Assembly (NCBI GenBank): GCA_029204225.1
Contig: MU832131.1
Location: 21,694 to 85,693 of the forward strand
Origin: Diphasiastrum complanatum
Taxonomy: Eukaryota; Streptophyta; Lycopodiopsida; Lycopodiales; Lycopodiaceae
Length of the DNA: 64,000 nucleotides
Reading direction: 5' to 3'
Positions 23,467 to 36,949 of this stretch are shown here, piece by piece. A model generated the notes under the pieces. That model was not told the origin of the DNA. It worked only from the letters and a program-made list of their open reading frames with translations, and did no database searches. The first letter of the stretch is position 1. Each line of letters opens with the position of its first letter. A program made the translations under genes and the position numbers.

Positions 23467-24182
23467 AAGAGGTAAGAGAAAGTGAGTGTGTGTGTATGTG
23501 GTTCCAAAATGGTTCCAATCCAAGCTTGATAGATCCTCCTCATGCCATAGCTCCAAGCTTTCTTTCAAGCACCTACACACATAGAAGCGATAACAAGAGG
23601 CAAAACAAAAATGAATAGGAGATGAATAATGAGGGAGAGGGGCAAGTTACTCATTTTATAGGAAATGTGTAGCCTTGAGGGAGTGGCTGAGGTGTCCAAA
23701 ATAAGTGTGAGAGGTGTAAGGGAGACTCTAGGAGAAGTAAAGTGAAACGGTGAGGTGTATAGGTGTGAGAGGGTGTTTATCAACTAGTTAAAGAAAAAGG
23801 GGAGTAGGAGGGTGCATTTTCCTAGGTGTCTTATGGCTTACAAGCCGTGTGGCAAAGTAGGTAAGTTACATATTGATAAGAATGGAAGGCAGGTAGCCTA
23901 ACATTTAATGTTAGCCACTTTCAAATTGCGTTTTTCTTGGTTTACAACATTGGGATTCACCCCAAGTGTTTTTCATGACATGGGAAAGGCTTTGTATATG
24001 TCCATCTTATCTTGCATAATTTTCATCAATTTCTAGGCCCTTTTTTCTAGGGGTTGCCCATCCCCAATCATAGTGGAGTGTGACCAAAGGGTGATTAGTC
24101 CTTTGGTTTCTTCTCCAAATCTTTATAGACTTGATTGAGCCTTCCTTATAGACTTTGGAGAAAGCCTTCTTCAGGTACCATC

Positions 24183-26012
<1,830 letters not shown>

Positions 26013-26720
26013 AAGTATTAGAATATGTTACTACTTGAACTATAGTAGATTGAGAAAAGCTATTGACAACATTTCATTCTACTTGTCAATATCATTTACA
26101 AATGGGTTTCTCCAGCAATATAGTGTGGATGATTGGCAAACTAGATGGAAGTAACTACACATGTGAAGATTTAAAATGAGAGTCATCTTACTAGCTAAAG
26201 AGTTATGGAAACTTGTAGAAGAAATGGAGGAGAAACCTCTAATTGATCAACAAGCACTTGTAAAGTGGAAAGTAAATGATGGAGAAGCCTTTTCTTTACT
26301 AATTTGAGTATTCAAGGTTCATTGCTTGGTCATGTAAGCAAAGCCCAAACTTCCAAATAATTATGAGCATTTTAAATACACTTACGTTAGAGATGCATTT
26401 GCTAAATTATTTCTATGAAAGAAATTCTACTCACTACAAATGTTATAAAACAAAACAATGCCTAATCTAAACAATTTTAAAAATCATCAAAGTTTTCATT
26501 CTATGAGTGAATTCCTAGAGTTTATCATCCATATTTATCTTCCAACATGATCTAGCTTTCCCCCTACTACCTTCATGGTGTTTTAGGCCGACACAAAGAG
26601 CTAGCAACCTCATACCCCATGCTAGGACTTAGATAAAAACAAAGCACTATGCATCTTAGAAAGATAGTTAATTGATGTGTTGCACTTGACACTCTGGATG
26701 AGAATGAAGATAATATTTTA
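26013..26720 (+). pseudogene. Decayed Copia primer site and Gag
   Basis: 26130-26300 reads, across frames, IGKLDGSNYT, then FKMRVILLAKELWKLV and LIDQQALVKWKVNDGEAF. This matches the Gag start at 46.13 kb (NLDGSNYHLWKFKIKVVLMA). Stops are frequent. Both loci share the 5' context TTGACA plus primer-site sequence, so they belong to one family. Confidence 0.7.
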
Positions 26721-26973
26721 GAAAAGTCATGTTTTCTCTAACAATCAACATATTCACTTGGAATAAATCTTCCTAGAAGGCCAAACCACCTAGCTTTGAT
26801 GCTATACGTAGTCAAATCAATACGATTGTTCGCCCTTCAAACTGAAGGTTCTGTGCTCAAAATCGCAAGTGGCTACAACTCAGCTAACGCTAAAAGAGGA
26901 AAAAAAGTTATCAGCTCTGATAATGATTTTTGTCTCTTTTTGACCAAAGTTTGGCAGATTTGACCGATTTCTG

Positions 26974-27837
26974 TTGTTTTTTCTGATATCTCAGATCCAA
27001 ATGGATCTTAAGGTTGGTGATCTGAATAGCTTTCCCTGTTCCATAGGCGCAACACAAGATTGGTACTATAATCAAGATGAAACTGAGCGTACTGATCGAG
27101 AGATTGTTAAACAAGCCCTTATCACACGGTTCAAACCTCGGAAGTTTATGGAAGACCCTTTCCTACTTTTAAGTAGAATTAAAATGGAAAAGCAGGAAAT
27201 GGTTCAAGATTACATTGAGCAGGTGAAACGCCTCAGATCTGAGTGCGAACCTGAGCTGATTAACGAAAATGCCATGATTATGTGGTTTTTGTCAGGTTTA
27301 CCTAAAAGGATCAGACGTGAGCTGAAATTCCATAATGAGTATGCACTTTTGCAAAATGCTATGGATGATGCAATTTGTGAGGAGGATGAAGATTTACACG
27401 ATGAGCCGAATATCAGTATGTTGCCTTATATAGTAGGGCAGACCACTACGACATCCACCACTATTGCATCAATGAATGTCGCGCTACTCCATAAACTTAT
27501 GCTCAATGAGTTCGAGAAACTCAGGAAGAACCAGCAGAAACAGATGGAAAAGTTGTAGTCGCAATTTGATGAGAAGATCAAAGCATTGGAAGATTTCCAT
27601 GGACACGCGAACAAGGAACCTGAGAAGTTTGCAAAGACTTTTCTTACCAGGAAAAATGTCTGGTGTTCTATTTGTATAGGAAATCACACAGTGAATGAGT
27701 GTCCTCAATTGAAAAAACAAATGGAAATCAGTATATGCCATTTGTGTAATTCGTCTAATCATGAGACTACTTTTTGCACCTTCAATCCTCGGATAATTCA
27801 GCAACGGTATACCCAAATGGGATATCGAGAAGCATAG
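26974..27837 (+). pseudogene. Ty3/gypsy Gag with two zinc-knuckle-like motifs
   Basis: 26974-27558 holds a Gag capsid domain: DWYYNQDETERTDREIVKQA, LITRFKP, DPFLLLSRIKMEKQE, YIEQVKRLRSE and FLSGLPKRIRRELKF. After one stop the frame 27586-27837 continues with CSICIGNHTVNEC (CX2CX3HX4C) and CHLCNSSNHETTFC (CX2CX4HX4C). A second copy, inverted, is at 49.7-51.0 kb. The stop at 27556-27558 splits an otherwise continuous product. Confidence 0.82.
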
Positions 27838-28073
27838 TATGGAGGAAATCCAACAGTCAGACCTCAACAATCTACTCTTGGATACCCAGAACGTTTAGCC
27901 TTACCTGCCCCACCAAAGCACCCCGCTCCTCCTACCAATTTGATGAAACCAGAACCGTGCAGAAGTACTGAGCAATGGAACTATGGTAATGATCAGGAAG
28001 GTGGATCTTCATAACAGTATGCTATTTATGCTACTGCGCAACAACAAGCATCTAGAAACTGGACCAGAGCACT

Positions 28074-29252
28074 TTGCATGTGAAGAAAATCACAGAGTTG
28101 CAGAATGTCCAAATAAAGAAAAATTTGTACCATTCTGTCGTGACTGTGGTTATGGGCATAGATTGTCCAGCAAGACCGAAGCCACCACCAGCTACAGCTC
28201 CTGAAAATTTGATAACAATCAAGCGAAGACCAGTAGCTCAGAATAAATCAACTATACCCTTGATGGTGGTCACCAGAGCACAGAAGCAGAAAGAACCAGT
28301 AGCGAATCCAGTACCTATTGATTCTATACCATTAACTGATATACCAACAATATCTGGAATCTATCCAAATCTTCATGCAGAAAAAAGAATTTATCAAGAT
28401 ATGAGGCAGTGGATTAAATATCTGCAAAAAGAAGAGGAGCTTGAAGCTGCTAAGGCAACAACGGAAGTTCGTTCTTCACCATTGCAGCCACCAAGAAATT
28501 CATGTACAGATATGAATGATCAGTTGCATCATCATGAGGAACCTTTCAAGATGACTGAACCGGAAGCGCTTCAAACAAAACTACTCATGAATATTTTGTC
28601 TAGTAAGATCAATATTTCATTGGGAGAGTTCTTGAAGTTGGTGCCAAAAGCAAAAGAAGTCTTAGCGCAAAAGTTAGCTCAAGAAAAACCAGAAGTCCAT
28701 CAGGAGCCACTTTTTTGTGCTGGATTTGAAGAATCTAATGAAGTATTCCATGTCGGAGCAGCTTGGAAAAGTGAACAAAAGAATATCACCCTGTCGATAC
28801 AACATTATGTGGTCAGCCCTCACCAATTGCGCATAGATCCATATTACATACCGATGCCACGAAGAAATAGGTGGAAGGATTTGGGATTGGCCATGGACAA
28901 AATTACGATCCATATGCCAAATTGGTCAGTCATCCATCATTCTTACACTTGGGACATATCAGTGGATTTCCACCATGCATTACAAGCATACCAGCGGGAG
29001 TATATACACTCTCCCGATCCAATAGTGAGACAATCGACACTTTTTGCGAAAGACTTGACTCCATTAACATCCGTGGCAACGAGATGGGATGATTGCCTTC
29101 CTCCCTTGGCATTCAATCCAAATAAGCCAATGGCCTCAGAGACTATCAAGGATCAACTGCCAGTGGCTCAACTGTATTTCTGCATAGCAATGATGAGAGG
29201 CTCCTGGGAATCTCGCTTCACGTCCTGGACAACTTCAAAATGGATTGCCTAA
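28074..29252 (+). CDS. Gypsy-family Gag/protease-region protein of unknown function (392 codons)
   Basis: A long open frame after the Gag pieces. It begins in cysteine-poor linker, has TIPLMVVTRAQKQKEPV (a VVTRAQ/SQ block common near the end of Gag in plant Ty3 elements) and EPLFCAGFEESNEVF, KNITLSIQH. The latter block recurs in the inverted copy at 49.7-50.0 kb (EPLYCTGFEESNEILN). No protease DTG, RT or integrase follows before the polypurine tract at about 29410, so the element seems to encode no polymerase. It may be part of a non-autonomous element, or a deletion derivative. The first Met may not be the true start since homology continues upstream in another frame. Confidence 0.55.
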   Translation: MHVKKITELQNVQIKKNLYHSVVTVVMGIDCPARPKPPPATAPENLITIKRRPVAQNKSTIPLMVVTRAQKQKEPVANPVPIDSIPLTDIPTISGIYPNLHAEKRIYQDMRQWIKYLQKEEELEAAKATTEVRSSPLQPPRNSCTDMNDQLHHHEEPFKMTEPEALQTKLLMNILSSKINISLGEFLKLVPKAKEVLAQKLAQEKPEVHQEPLFCAGFEESNEVFHVGAAWKSEQKNITLSIQHYVVSPHQLRIDPYYIPMPRRNRWKDLGLAMDKITIHMPNWSVIHHSYTWDISVDFHHALQAYQREYIHSPDPIVRQSTLFAKDLTPLTSVATRWDDCLPPLAFNPNKPMASETIKDQLPVAQLYFCIAMMRGSWESRFTSWTTSKWIA

Positions 29253-29407
29253 GCTCATCATTGTTTTTTGGCACATAATTTAAATTTTAACACTGTCCGA
29301 CTCGATTTTATGGAGAAGGCGCAATACCAATTAATAAAGATTCATCGCAAAGCCAATAAAAGTCTCCAGTAACTGCATCTCGCAGGTGTCATGGGACCGC
29401 CACCAGT

Positions 29408-29422
29408 TTTGGTGGGGGATAC
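29408..29422 (+). promoter_or_regulatory. Polypurine tract
   Basis: TTGGTGGGGGATAC followed by TGTTGGAGGG, the probable LTR start at 29423. Confidence 0.65.
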
Positions 29423-30300
29423 TGTTGGAGGGTTTGCGGATCCCAAGGCAACCCTAACCCTAGTTGATAAGTGAGAGGGATTTGGCACTCTGCGTGTGTA
29501 AGTCCAACCCGATGATCACATAGTTATTTGATTAATTAGAAAGTCAATAAAAGGACTTCAGGCCTTTTTGCGGAACTTTTAATGTCGCAGGGTCTAAATG
29601 TCAAGTTAGTGAATAAAGTTGGGTTTCCCTCCAATTTGGATGGTTCCCACTCTTGTTTAAATTTGAATAATTAGGGAGGTAGAAATAGACCAATAGGATT
29701 CAGAGGCTAGGGTCCTTCTCTCTATTATAAAAAGGGACCAACTCGAGTTCCTACACATGTTCATTTCTTCAATTCAATGAAGCAGATTGGTTCTTTTGTG
29801 AAATGGATTGATGAATGTTCTTGCTCTCTATCACTTTTCCTCCATCTCTCATGCTTTATTTGGATTTTGCTAATTGTTGGATTTGAATGTTATTGGGATT
29901 GCACCTTATTATACTTTTTATGAGGGAGAAAGGGAGAGAGAGAAAGAGTAAGCTATCTTGTCGTGGATGTAGTGTTAGTGGATGTAGTGTTAATGCTTAA
30001 GGTTAATGGATGTTAGAGTTAGATATGAATCTTCCATTCATGCTGAAATCTGAACTATACTATCGCTCTCATGGGAACGAATCTATGCGTGACAACTAAC
30101 TTCATCTCTTTGATGCTAGATTGATTAAATCTTGGATTGAGGCTAGGCAAGGAAAGAAACCTACTACATTATTGAAACCCTTGTGGAATATGAGGTGTTA
30201 GTTGATCATCTGACATGAACAATCAAACTAAAAAGTGTTTTCAGTAAAATGTTTAAGTGATATTCTAATTAGAATTGTCATTTTTCAAAGCTAATTGTTA
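29423..30300 (+). repeat. 3' LTR of the Gag-only Gypsy element (end uncertain)
   Basis: Starts TGTTGGAGGG after the polypurine tract. It has a TATA-like TATTATAAAAAGG at about 29722-29735 and pyrimidine-rich sequence after it (29820-29860). Its 29475-29560 part resembles 30785-30845, so a relative LTR follows. The right end was not identified. Confidence 0.6.
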
Positions 30301-30699
30301 ATAATACAATATCCATAGATGGTATATGGAAGGTGTCCAATTTGCTCAAATAGACTACCAAATCTACTTTTGCAAGTGCTTTCAAAATTGCTATAAAGTT
30401 AAGTAGCTATACATTCTATGTTTTTTTTGACATTAGCAGTGCCCTTGACCTTTTGACCATGAGCTCATTTTTTTGGATATGAATATATGAGGCCCAAGTA
30501 CTTTTTAGGGGGCATCCTTGTTATTGAAAGCCATTCCTAAGCCACGAGTTAAAACTGAAGAAACTATAGAAATGATCGGCTATGGAGAATTCGACAACAA
30601 AGTGCTTGTCAAAGGAATACATTGCTTGTCAAAGAAATCTCAAAGTGCCTATCAAAATATGTATGAGTGTTGTGGGTATTTCCTATACATAAATAAGTG

Positions 30700-31450
<751 letters not shown>

Positions 31451-31572
31451 ACTTGCCTTAGCCAACATAGGCATAGACATCTTTTTTCTTCTCCTTTTCT
31501 CACTCTTTTCTTTTCTTTTCCCTTCATTTTTCATCAAAAAAATTGAGTTTTTTAGCTCATTAGTGGCATAAA

Positions 31573-31895
31573 GACACTTTTTTCATGATTTTTTGAAATC
31601 TGCCAAAAAGTAACCCTCTCCCTTTTTATGGTGGTGCACGTGCCTAAGATACAAGTATATAACAACTTGTGAGAGTTAATAATCAGAGGATCTAAAGATT
31701 TTACCAAAAAAGACACTTTTTCATGATTTTTTGAGATCTGCTAGAAATTAACCCTCACCCCTTTACATGGTGGTGCATGTGCCTGAGATACAAGTATATA
31801 CCAGCCTAAGAGAGTTAAGAATTAGAGGATCTCAAGATTTTACCAAAAATAAACACTTTTTTCATGATTTTTTGAGATTTGCCAAGAATTAACCC
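31573..31895. repeat. Tandem repeat, about 140-bp unit, 2.3 copies
   Basis: Units 31573-31711 and 31712-31851, plus a partial unit from 31852, share CACTTTTTTCATGATTTTTT, CTAAGATACAAGTATATA and AGGATCT.AAGATTTTACC. Copies differ by substitutions and small indels. Confidence 0.88.
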
Positions 31896-32811
31896 TTGCA
31901 AAGATGTTTGTAGTTAGATCTGACCCATATCTAGCTACTGTAAAAATTTTGTGAAGATCCAATCAATAGATTCAGAAAGATATAAGAAAAAGTGCTAAAA
32001 AGTGCTTAAAATTTGAGTTTTTTTAAGATCCTGCAAACACTATCCATCAAGAACCCTCAAAGGCCTCATATTAGATATATCTTGTTCAGATCTAGCTACT
32101 ATAGGAAGGTCGAAGGTTACATCCACTCTGATTTGAAGAAAACTTAGAAAAACCTCAAGAAATCGCTAAAAATGGACAAAAATAAAAATGACCCTGTTCT
32201 CTTAATTTTTCTAAATTTGTTGATTCAAAACTCAATCCAAATTGGTAATTGTTGGATTATACTGTGATTCATCTACTGTCAAATTTTGGTTTAGATCAGA
32301 CACTAAGATTTTGAAATCTTAGAGAAACAGTCCTAAATAGTGCTTGATTTTAGCAAAAATCTTCAATTTTTGACGATCGGCTCAAAACTAATTCTCATAG
32401 GACTCAGAGAAGTTATATCAGACCATGATTCAACTTCTGTCAGGAGGGCAAGAGTTACTTCCCAGCCTTGTTTGAAAAAAAATAATAATTCCATTTTTTA
32501 TATCGTCTTCATCCTTGTTTTCATATACATCTCCATCAGTTAACCTTCATCTTGTTAATATCCTCATGTTCATCTATTTTCCCATCCATCATCATACTCA
32601 AAGCTACATCCATTTGTTACTGTTCATTCAAACATTTCACATTTTATTTTTTCAATTGTTTTTTAATTCTTCATCCCTCACTCTTCGATTCACTTCTTTT
32701 CTTCTCTTGTATCTAAAAAAGAAAAAGAAAAAAGTTCAAACACCATCATCATTGTACTGTCCTTGAAGCAATCCAAAAACCAGCTACTTTGCGACATTAT
32801 AGTGCTGATTC
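31896..32811. other. Retrotransposon-leader-like DNA without gene
   Basis: The word CAGATCTAGCTACTATAGG/ATATCTAGCTACTGTA recurs (about 31930 and 32090). From 32500 to 32740 the sequence is T/C-rich. No credible reading frame. Confidence 0.4.
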
Positions 32812-33219
32812 ATGGAGACCACCCTTGTAGAATTATCTAAACTACATAAGTTCCCTAATGAAACAATCCAAGACTACACCCACCGGATCTTCCATCTAGT
32901 GAAGTATTGTAATCCACTGAAACCTGAAAAGATCATCATGGCAAAATATTATGTTGGACTGCCCAAAAAGATCAGATCTGGTATGGCAAATTTAGCATCC
33001 TATGTTTCATTTGTACATTTCTATAAGGATGTTGCCAGGATGGAACTGCAGAACTCCAACGAGATGGTGGATTTTCCTTATCACATTGTTGAATCATCAT
33101 ACGGAGAATTAGAGGAACAAGGACCATCACCGAAAGATCATCAAGCAAGAAGGAGACCCCATGGAACAAAACTAAGTGCGGCAGCGTCAAGCAGATTGAG
33201 TGCAGCAGAAGACCAATAA
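32812..33219 (+). pseudogene. Retrotransposon Gag fragment
   Basis: The 135-codon frame reads LVELSKLHKFPNETIQDYTH, RIFHLVKYC and then KYYVGLPKKIRSGMA. This matches the second half of a Ty3-type Gag capsid (RF..L...C......YV.GLP..IR). It is close in pattern to 27.2-27.35 kb but not the same sequence. No knuckle follows; Copia RT begins about 200 bp on, so the juxtaposition is a rearrangement. Confidence 0.6.
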
Positions 33220-33420
33220 TCTTGCACTTCAAGTTCAGGCTGTCCTCAAGCTTATGCTCGCACAATCAAGGTTCTTGAAAAAGATGAATGTACAAGCATG
33301 CGTATAGTCAATCACAGCGAATCAGAAGAAGATGTTGTTGATACTCAGCAATAACAAGTCCAAGGATTGGATCATCAGCCGCCAAGAAGATCGATCTGAG
33401 TGCGCACACAGCCCACAAGG

Positions 33421-34990
33421 TATATTAATGAGTCTGCTTGTCTTTTAATGCAAGAATTGACTATAGTTGAAGAGGCACTTAGCCAACCAGACTCCGATCT
33501 CTGGAAAGAAACAATGGACAGAGAGTAGACATGGAACCACCTACTGGCAACAATCTTATCGATTGCAAATGGGTATTTCAGATCAAAGACAATGCCAACG
33601 GAGGTATTGACTGCAAGAAGGCCTGTCTAGTAGTGCAAGGATTTTCTCAGATCCCGAATATCGACTACAATGAGACTTTTAGTGCAGTAGTCAAACATTC
33701 ATCGATCCAAGCTCTCCTATGTATGCTGCTACAGCCAACCTCAAAGTACATCAACTCGATGTACAGACAACTTATTTGAATGGAGTTATTGAAGAAGACA
33801 TCTACATGCTATAGCCTGAGGGATACGTTCTCGAATGTATGAAGAATCATGTCTATAGACTCCACAAGGCACTTTACGGCTTGAAACAATCAACAAGAGC
33901 TTGGTTTCAGAGGATTAACACATTCCTCATCCAACACGGTTTTCAACCAAGCATTGCCGATTCTAATGTTTACTTGAAGTCAGTGCAACATTGTTTCATT
34001 ATCATCATCTTGTATGTCGACGACACGTTGCTTTTCAACAATAGTACCAATCATGTAAAGGATGCTAAAACAGATGATATCTTCCAAATTCAACATGACC
34101 GATCTGGACGAAGCTCACTACTGTCTAGAAATTCCAATCCATCGAGACAGAGCGAGACGACTGATTTATATTACTCAGCAGAGGTATCTTCATAATACCC
34201 TTATTAGATATAATCTGATTAATTATAAAAAATCTCACTCACCAATGGATCCAGGCCTGCGATTGTCGAAGGACCAATGTTCTCAGACAACCAAGAAGAG
34301 GAGCAGATGAGAGAGTATCCATATGAATTGATACTTGGATCTCTCATGTATGCAATGGTCTGCACAAGACCTGACATTGCTTTTGCAGTTAGCTCACTAA
34401 GCCAATTCATGGCTAATCCTAACAGCACCCATTGGAAGGCTCTCATAAGATTCATGAGATACATTTGAGCTACAATGGACCAATGCATCTGCTATGGGGA
34501 AGTCGACAATGACAATCTCCATCGGCTCAATGGATACTCTAATGCAAGCTGGGGAGGAGATGTAGATATTCGTAAATCCACATCTGGATTTACATTCTTC
34601 CTTAATGACAGTCCTATCTCTTGGAATAGTCATATTGCTCTTTCCTCCACAGAAGCAGAGTACATTGTTGCTTCTCAAGCTATTAAAGAAGCAATTTGGT
34701 TGAGAAATTTGTTGTCAGACATTAGTCTGAATCAATATACTCTGACAATTATATTGTGTAATAATAAGAGTGCTTATCAGCCAACCCTAGATTTCACTCT
34801 AGGAATAAGCACATTGAGATTTGATATCACTATGCCAGGAGTAAAATTCTTGACAGAGAGGTAAGCTTACTGTACTATCGGACGCAAGACAAGATTGCAG
34901 ATCTGTTTACCAAGGCATTGAGCATTGATGCACACAACAAATTTTGTGCATAGCTTAGTCTAAAGATCAAGGGATTCACAGATCCAAATT
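33421..34990 (+). pseudogene. Copia reverse transcriptase-RNase H remnant
   Basis: Pieces in shifting frames. 33531-33779 has GNNLIDCKWVFQIKDNANGG and VVQGFSQIPNIDYNETF. 33839-34195 has LHKALYGLKQSTRAWFQRIN and an intact YVDD. 34277-34468 has LGSLMYAMVCTRPDIAFAVS. 34475-34864 has RNase H: YSNASWGGDVDIRKSTSG, SSTEAEY and the Asn/Asp region ILCNNKSA, where the usual catalytic Asp is Asn. At least five frame breaks; not functional. The end runs into a polypurine tract and LTR at 35002. Confidence 0.9.
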
Positions 34991-35001
34991 AAGGGGAGCA
35001 T

Positions 35002-35660
35002 GTTGGATTTATTTTTCTACTCTCCTTAATCTCATATTAATCTAGCTCCATTCATATTGCTGCAATTTTACGTGCATTGTTGCACAATTTGCAGAAATAC
35101 TCTATTATCGAAGACAGACATGAAAGTGGCACTTGACTAGTCCGATTTGTTGAGGAAGGGCCGACTTGTCGAAAAGGCCCGACTCGACCGACTTATCAAG
35201 AAATCTGACTTGTCGACTCAATCGACTATCATCGAGGCCACAGATTGTCCCGACTTTCTCAACTATTGGCAGCAATACACTCGACTCTGAATAATCAAAA
35301 CTCTCTCACGTCCACTTCCTATACTGTGTAACTGCTTGGACAATGACAGCAGTCGCCACGATCTACTCCAAACAACATAATGGCTCCACGCCACCTTCTT
35401 GTACACTCAACTGCACAATTGTAAATTGTATATAGATGACTATTGTAATCTAATCAAGATATACCGAATCAAAGACAAACATTGTAGATGCTTTCATGCA
35501 TCGATTCTTTCTTTTAGACTGATTGTCAATAATAAGCTCATAGCTTTTACGGAGCAGAGTTAGCCTCCTGAGCATGCGGTTTTGCCCGCTATTGTCTTGT
35601 GCTCATAGCATCAATCTGACTTGTATTTTCATACATTAATTTGAATCAATTACTGTCTTA
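35002..35660 (+). repeat. Copia 3' LTR following RT-RNase H remnant
   Basis: AAGGGGAGCA precedes TGTTGGATTTATTTTTC at 35002. The start resembles 43430 (TGTTGGATTCCTATCC), with shared CTAATCTAG.TCCATTCAT and CTGCAGAAATAC blocks. The right end was not fixed. Confidence 0.65.
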
Positions 35661-35869
35661 ATTTTGTGTTCAGAATCTTTGTCAGTATTGTATGCTTTCG
35701 TTATTCCGTTTACTGTTTGACTTTCTTACTGCTTTGTCTGACTGTCTGCTCTTTCACTTCCGCAAACAACTGCGCAATAAAGCTCTACTTGTGTTCGCCT
35801 ACTAATGTTGATGTGCATGCACAAAGTATTCTTTTCCCCTTTCTCCAGAATCCCGACAAAGGACACAAC

Positions 35870-36376
35870 TACTTATGGTTTAATGTATGAAAAGCAATCT
35901 GGTTTGTTGAAACTGCAAGGCTTCATAGATGCTAATGGGCAAGCAATATTGATGATAGGAGATCTACCACATGTTCTCTTTCTCACTTCGGTAATGAGTG
36001 GTGTATTTTCTTGGTCCAACACAAAGAAAGAAATGATTTTTCTATCCACGAGTATAAAGCCTTGTGCTTGACAATGCAAGAAGCAATATGGCTGAGATGG
36101 ATGCTGAAAGATGTTGGTATCTTACAAATTGAGTCCACCATCATTAAGATTGATAGCAAAAGTGCTTTACAACGAGCTAAGAATCCAGTATTTCATGCAC
36201 ACACTAAATGTATTGAGATTAAATATTATTTCATTAGAGAAAAGCTTCTATCTAAAGAGATTGATGTAATAGATTGCAAGACTGAAGACCAACTAGCTAA
36301 TATCTTTACAAAAGTTTTAAGTTCTGAGAAGTTTGAGTTTTTTAGAGAAAAACTCAATGTATATAAAATAAACTAA
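35870..36376 (+). pseudogene. Copia RNase H C-terminal remnant
   Basis: Two overlapping frames give LQGFIDANGQAIL (RNase H start), VFSWSNTKKE and then YKALCLTMQEAIWLRWMLKD, IKIDSKSALQRAKNPVFHAH, IEIKYYFIREKLLSKEI, QLANIFTKVLS. This is the standard Copia RNase H tail; the SSSEAEY block is damaged. It ends just before a polypurine tract and LTR start at 36391. Confidence 0.88.
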
Positions 36377-36380
36377 GACT

Positions 36381-36390
36381 TAAGAGAGAG
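36381..36390 (+). promoter_or_regulatory. Polypurine tract
   Basis: TAAGAGAGAG precedes TGTTAGAATAATAAG, the LTR start. Confidence 0.75.
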
Positions 36391-36650
36391 TGTTAGAATA
36401 ATAAGCCTTTATTTATTTCTAGTCATTACGCCGTTCTACTGTAAATAGCAACTTTTTAACTTGGAGTACATGCTATAGTGATGAGGGCCATGTCGACGTC
36501 ACTCGAGTAAGCGAGTCAGGACAATTGTCATGTAGTTGGAACTGGCTTGCCATGTAGCAGTATCTCCTAAATGATTCTTGCTTAACTATATGTACTATTT
36601 TCTTTTGGAGTTCTATGATGTGGGGTTGGTTTCTTTCTAGTTCTCCACAC
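36391..36650 (+). repeat. Copia 3' LTR (partial)
   Basis: Starts TGTTAGAATA after the polypurine tract and RNase H tail. The right end is unclear because an oppositely oriented LTR-like end (TGTTAGAAAT on the minus strand at 36935, preceded by CCTAAGAGAG) lies 300 bp on. Confidence 0.6.
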
Positions 36651-36935
36651 TGTGGTTGACAGCTTGTTGGAATTGTAGCATAAACTGTGCAAATCAATCT
36701 TTATCAAAAAACATACATAAGAGTAATAGTAGGAGCATATACAATAACCATCAAAGATGGAAAAATAAAATGCTTTCTGAGAAAGATAAATGGTAGAGTA
36801 ACCCTAAAACCCTAATAGGCTATATTAGCCAAGTTTATACAACTAACTAATTAGTTATATAAGTCGGTACATAAATCAATATAAATTAACGTAAAAAATC
36901 TCAACATATGCAAAGTGATCAATGTATTTCTAACA
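36651..36935 (-). repeat. Possible inverted Copia LTR end
   Basis: The minus strand from 36935 starts TGTTAGAAAT after a short purine run (AAGAGAG) and contains CTTATATAACTAA, a TATA-like box. It resembles the plus LTR at 36391 only in its first bases. Confidence 0.4.
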
Positions 36936-36949
36936 CTCTCTTAGGCCAC

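Larger units (their letters stand above)
17469..24182 (-). mobile_element. Ty3/gypsy chromovirus, complete in layout but decayed
   Basis: On the minus strand the order is 5' LTR (24182-22649), primer site, Gag, zinc knuckle, protease, RT, RNase H, integrase, chromodomain, polypurine tract and 3' LTR (18109-17469). Integrase after RNase H makes it Ty3/gypsy, and the chromodomain places it among chromoviruses. Reading frames are broken at least six times. Both LTRs are truncated: the 5' copy lacks its outer ~290 bp, the 3' copy lacks everything past 17469. Within the shared ~350 bp the LTRs differ at a few percent of sites with small indels, so it is clearly older than the element at 1-5521. 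Confidence 0.92.
22649..24182 (-). repeat. 5' LTR of chromovirus (outer end missing)
   Basis: The LTR sense is minus. It holds a TATA box (TATAAAA on minus, 23654-23660), then a (TC)n tract in sense orientation (23462-23400), then two minisatellite blocks (23393-23029). The outer end is cut at 24182, where the LTR of another element starts. Confidence 0.85.

Noticed and set aside
23309..23618. Overlapping open frames made of Ser-Leu or Glu-Arg repeats (also at 31016-31357, 40837-41061, 46796-47150, 49275-49635)
   Set aside because: They are translations of GA/TC microsatellites; any frame through such a tract is open and no flanking domain supports a protein.
35666..35890. Hydrophobic 74-codon frame as a secreted peptide
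   Set aside because: It lies in LTR/RNase H debris and has no conserved C-terminal peptide; likely chance.
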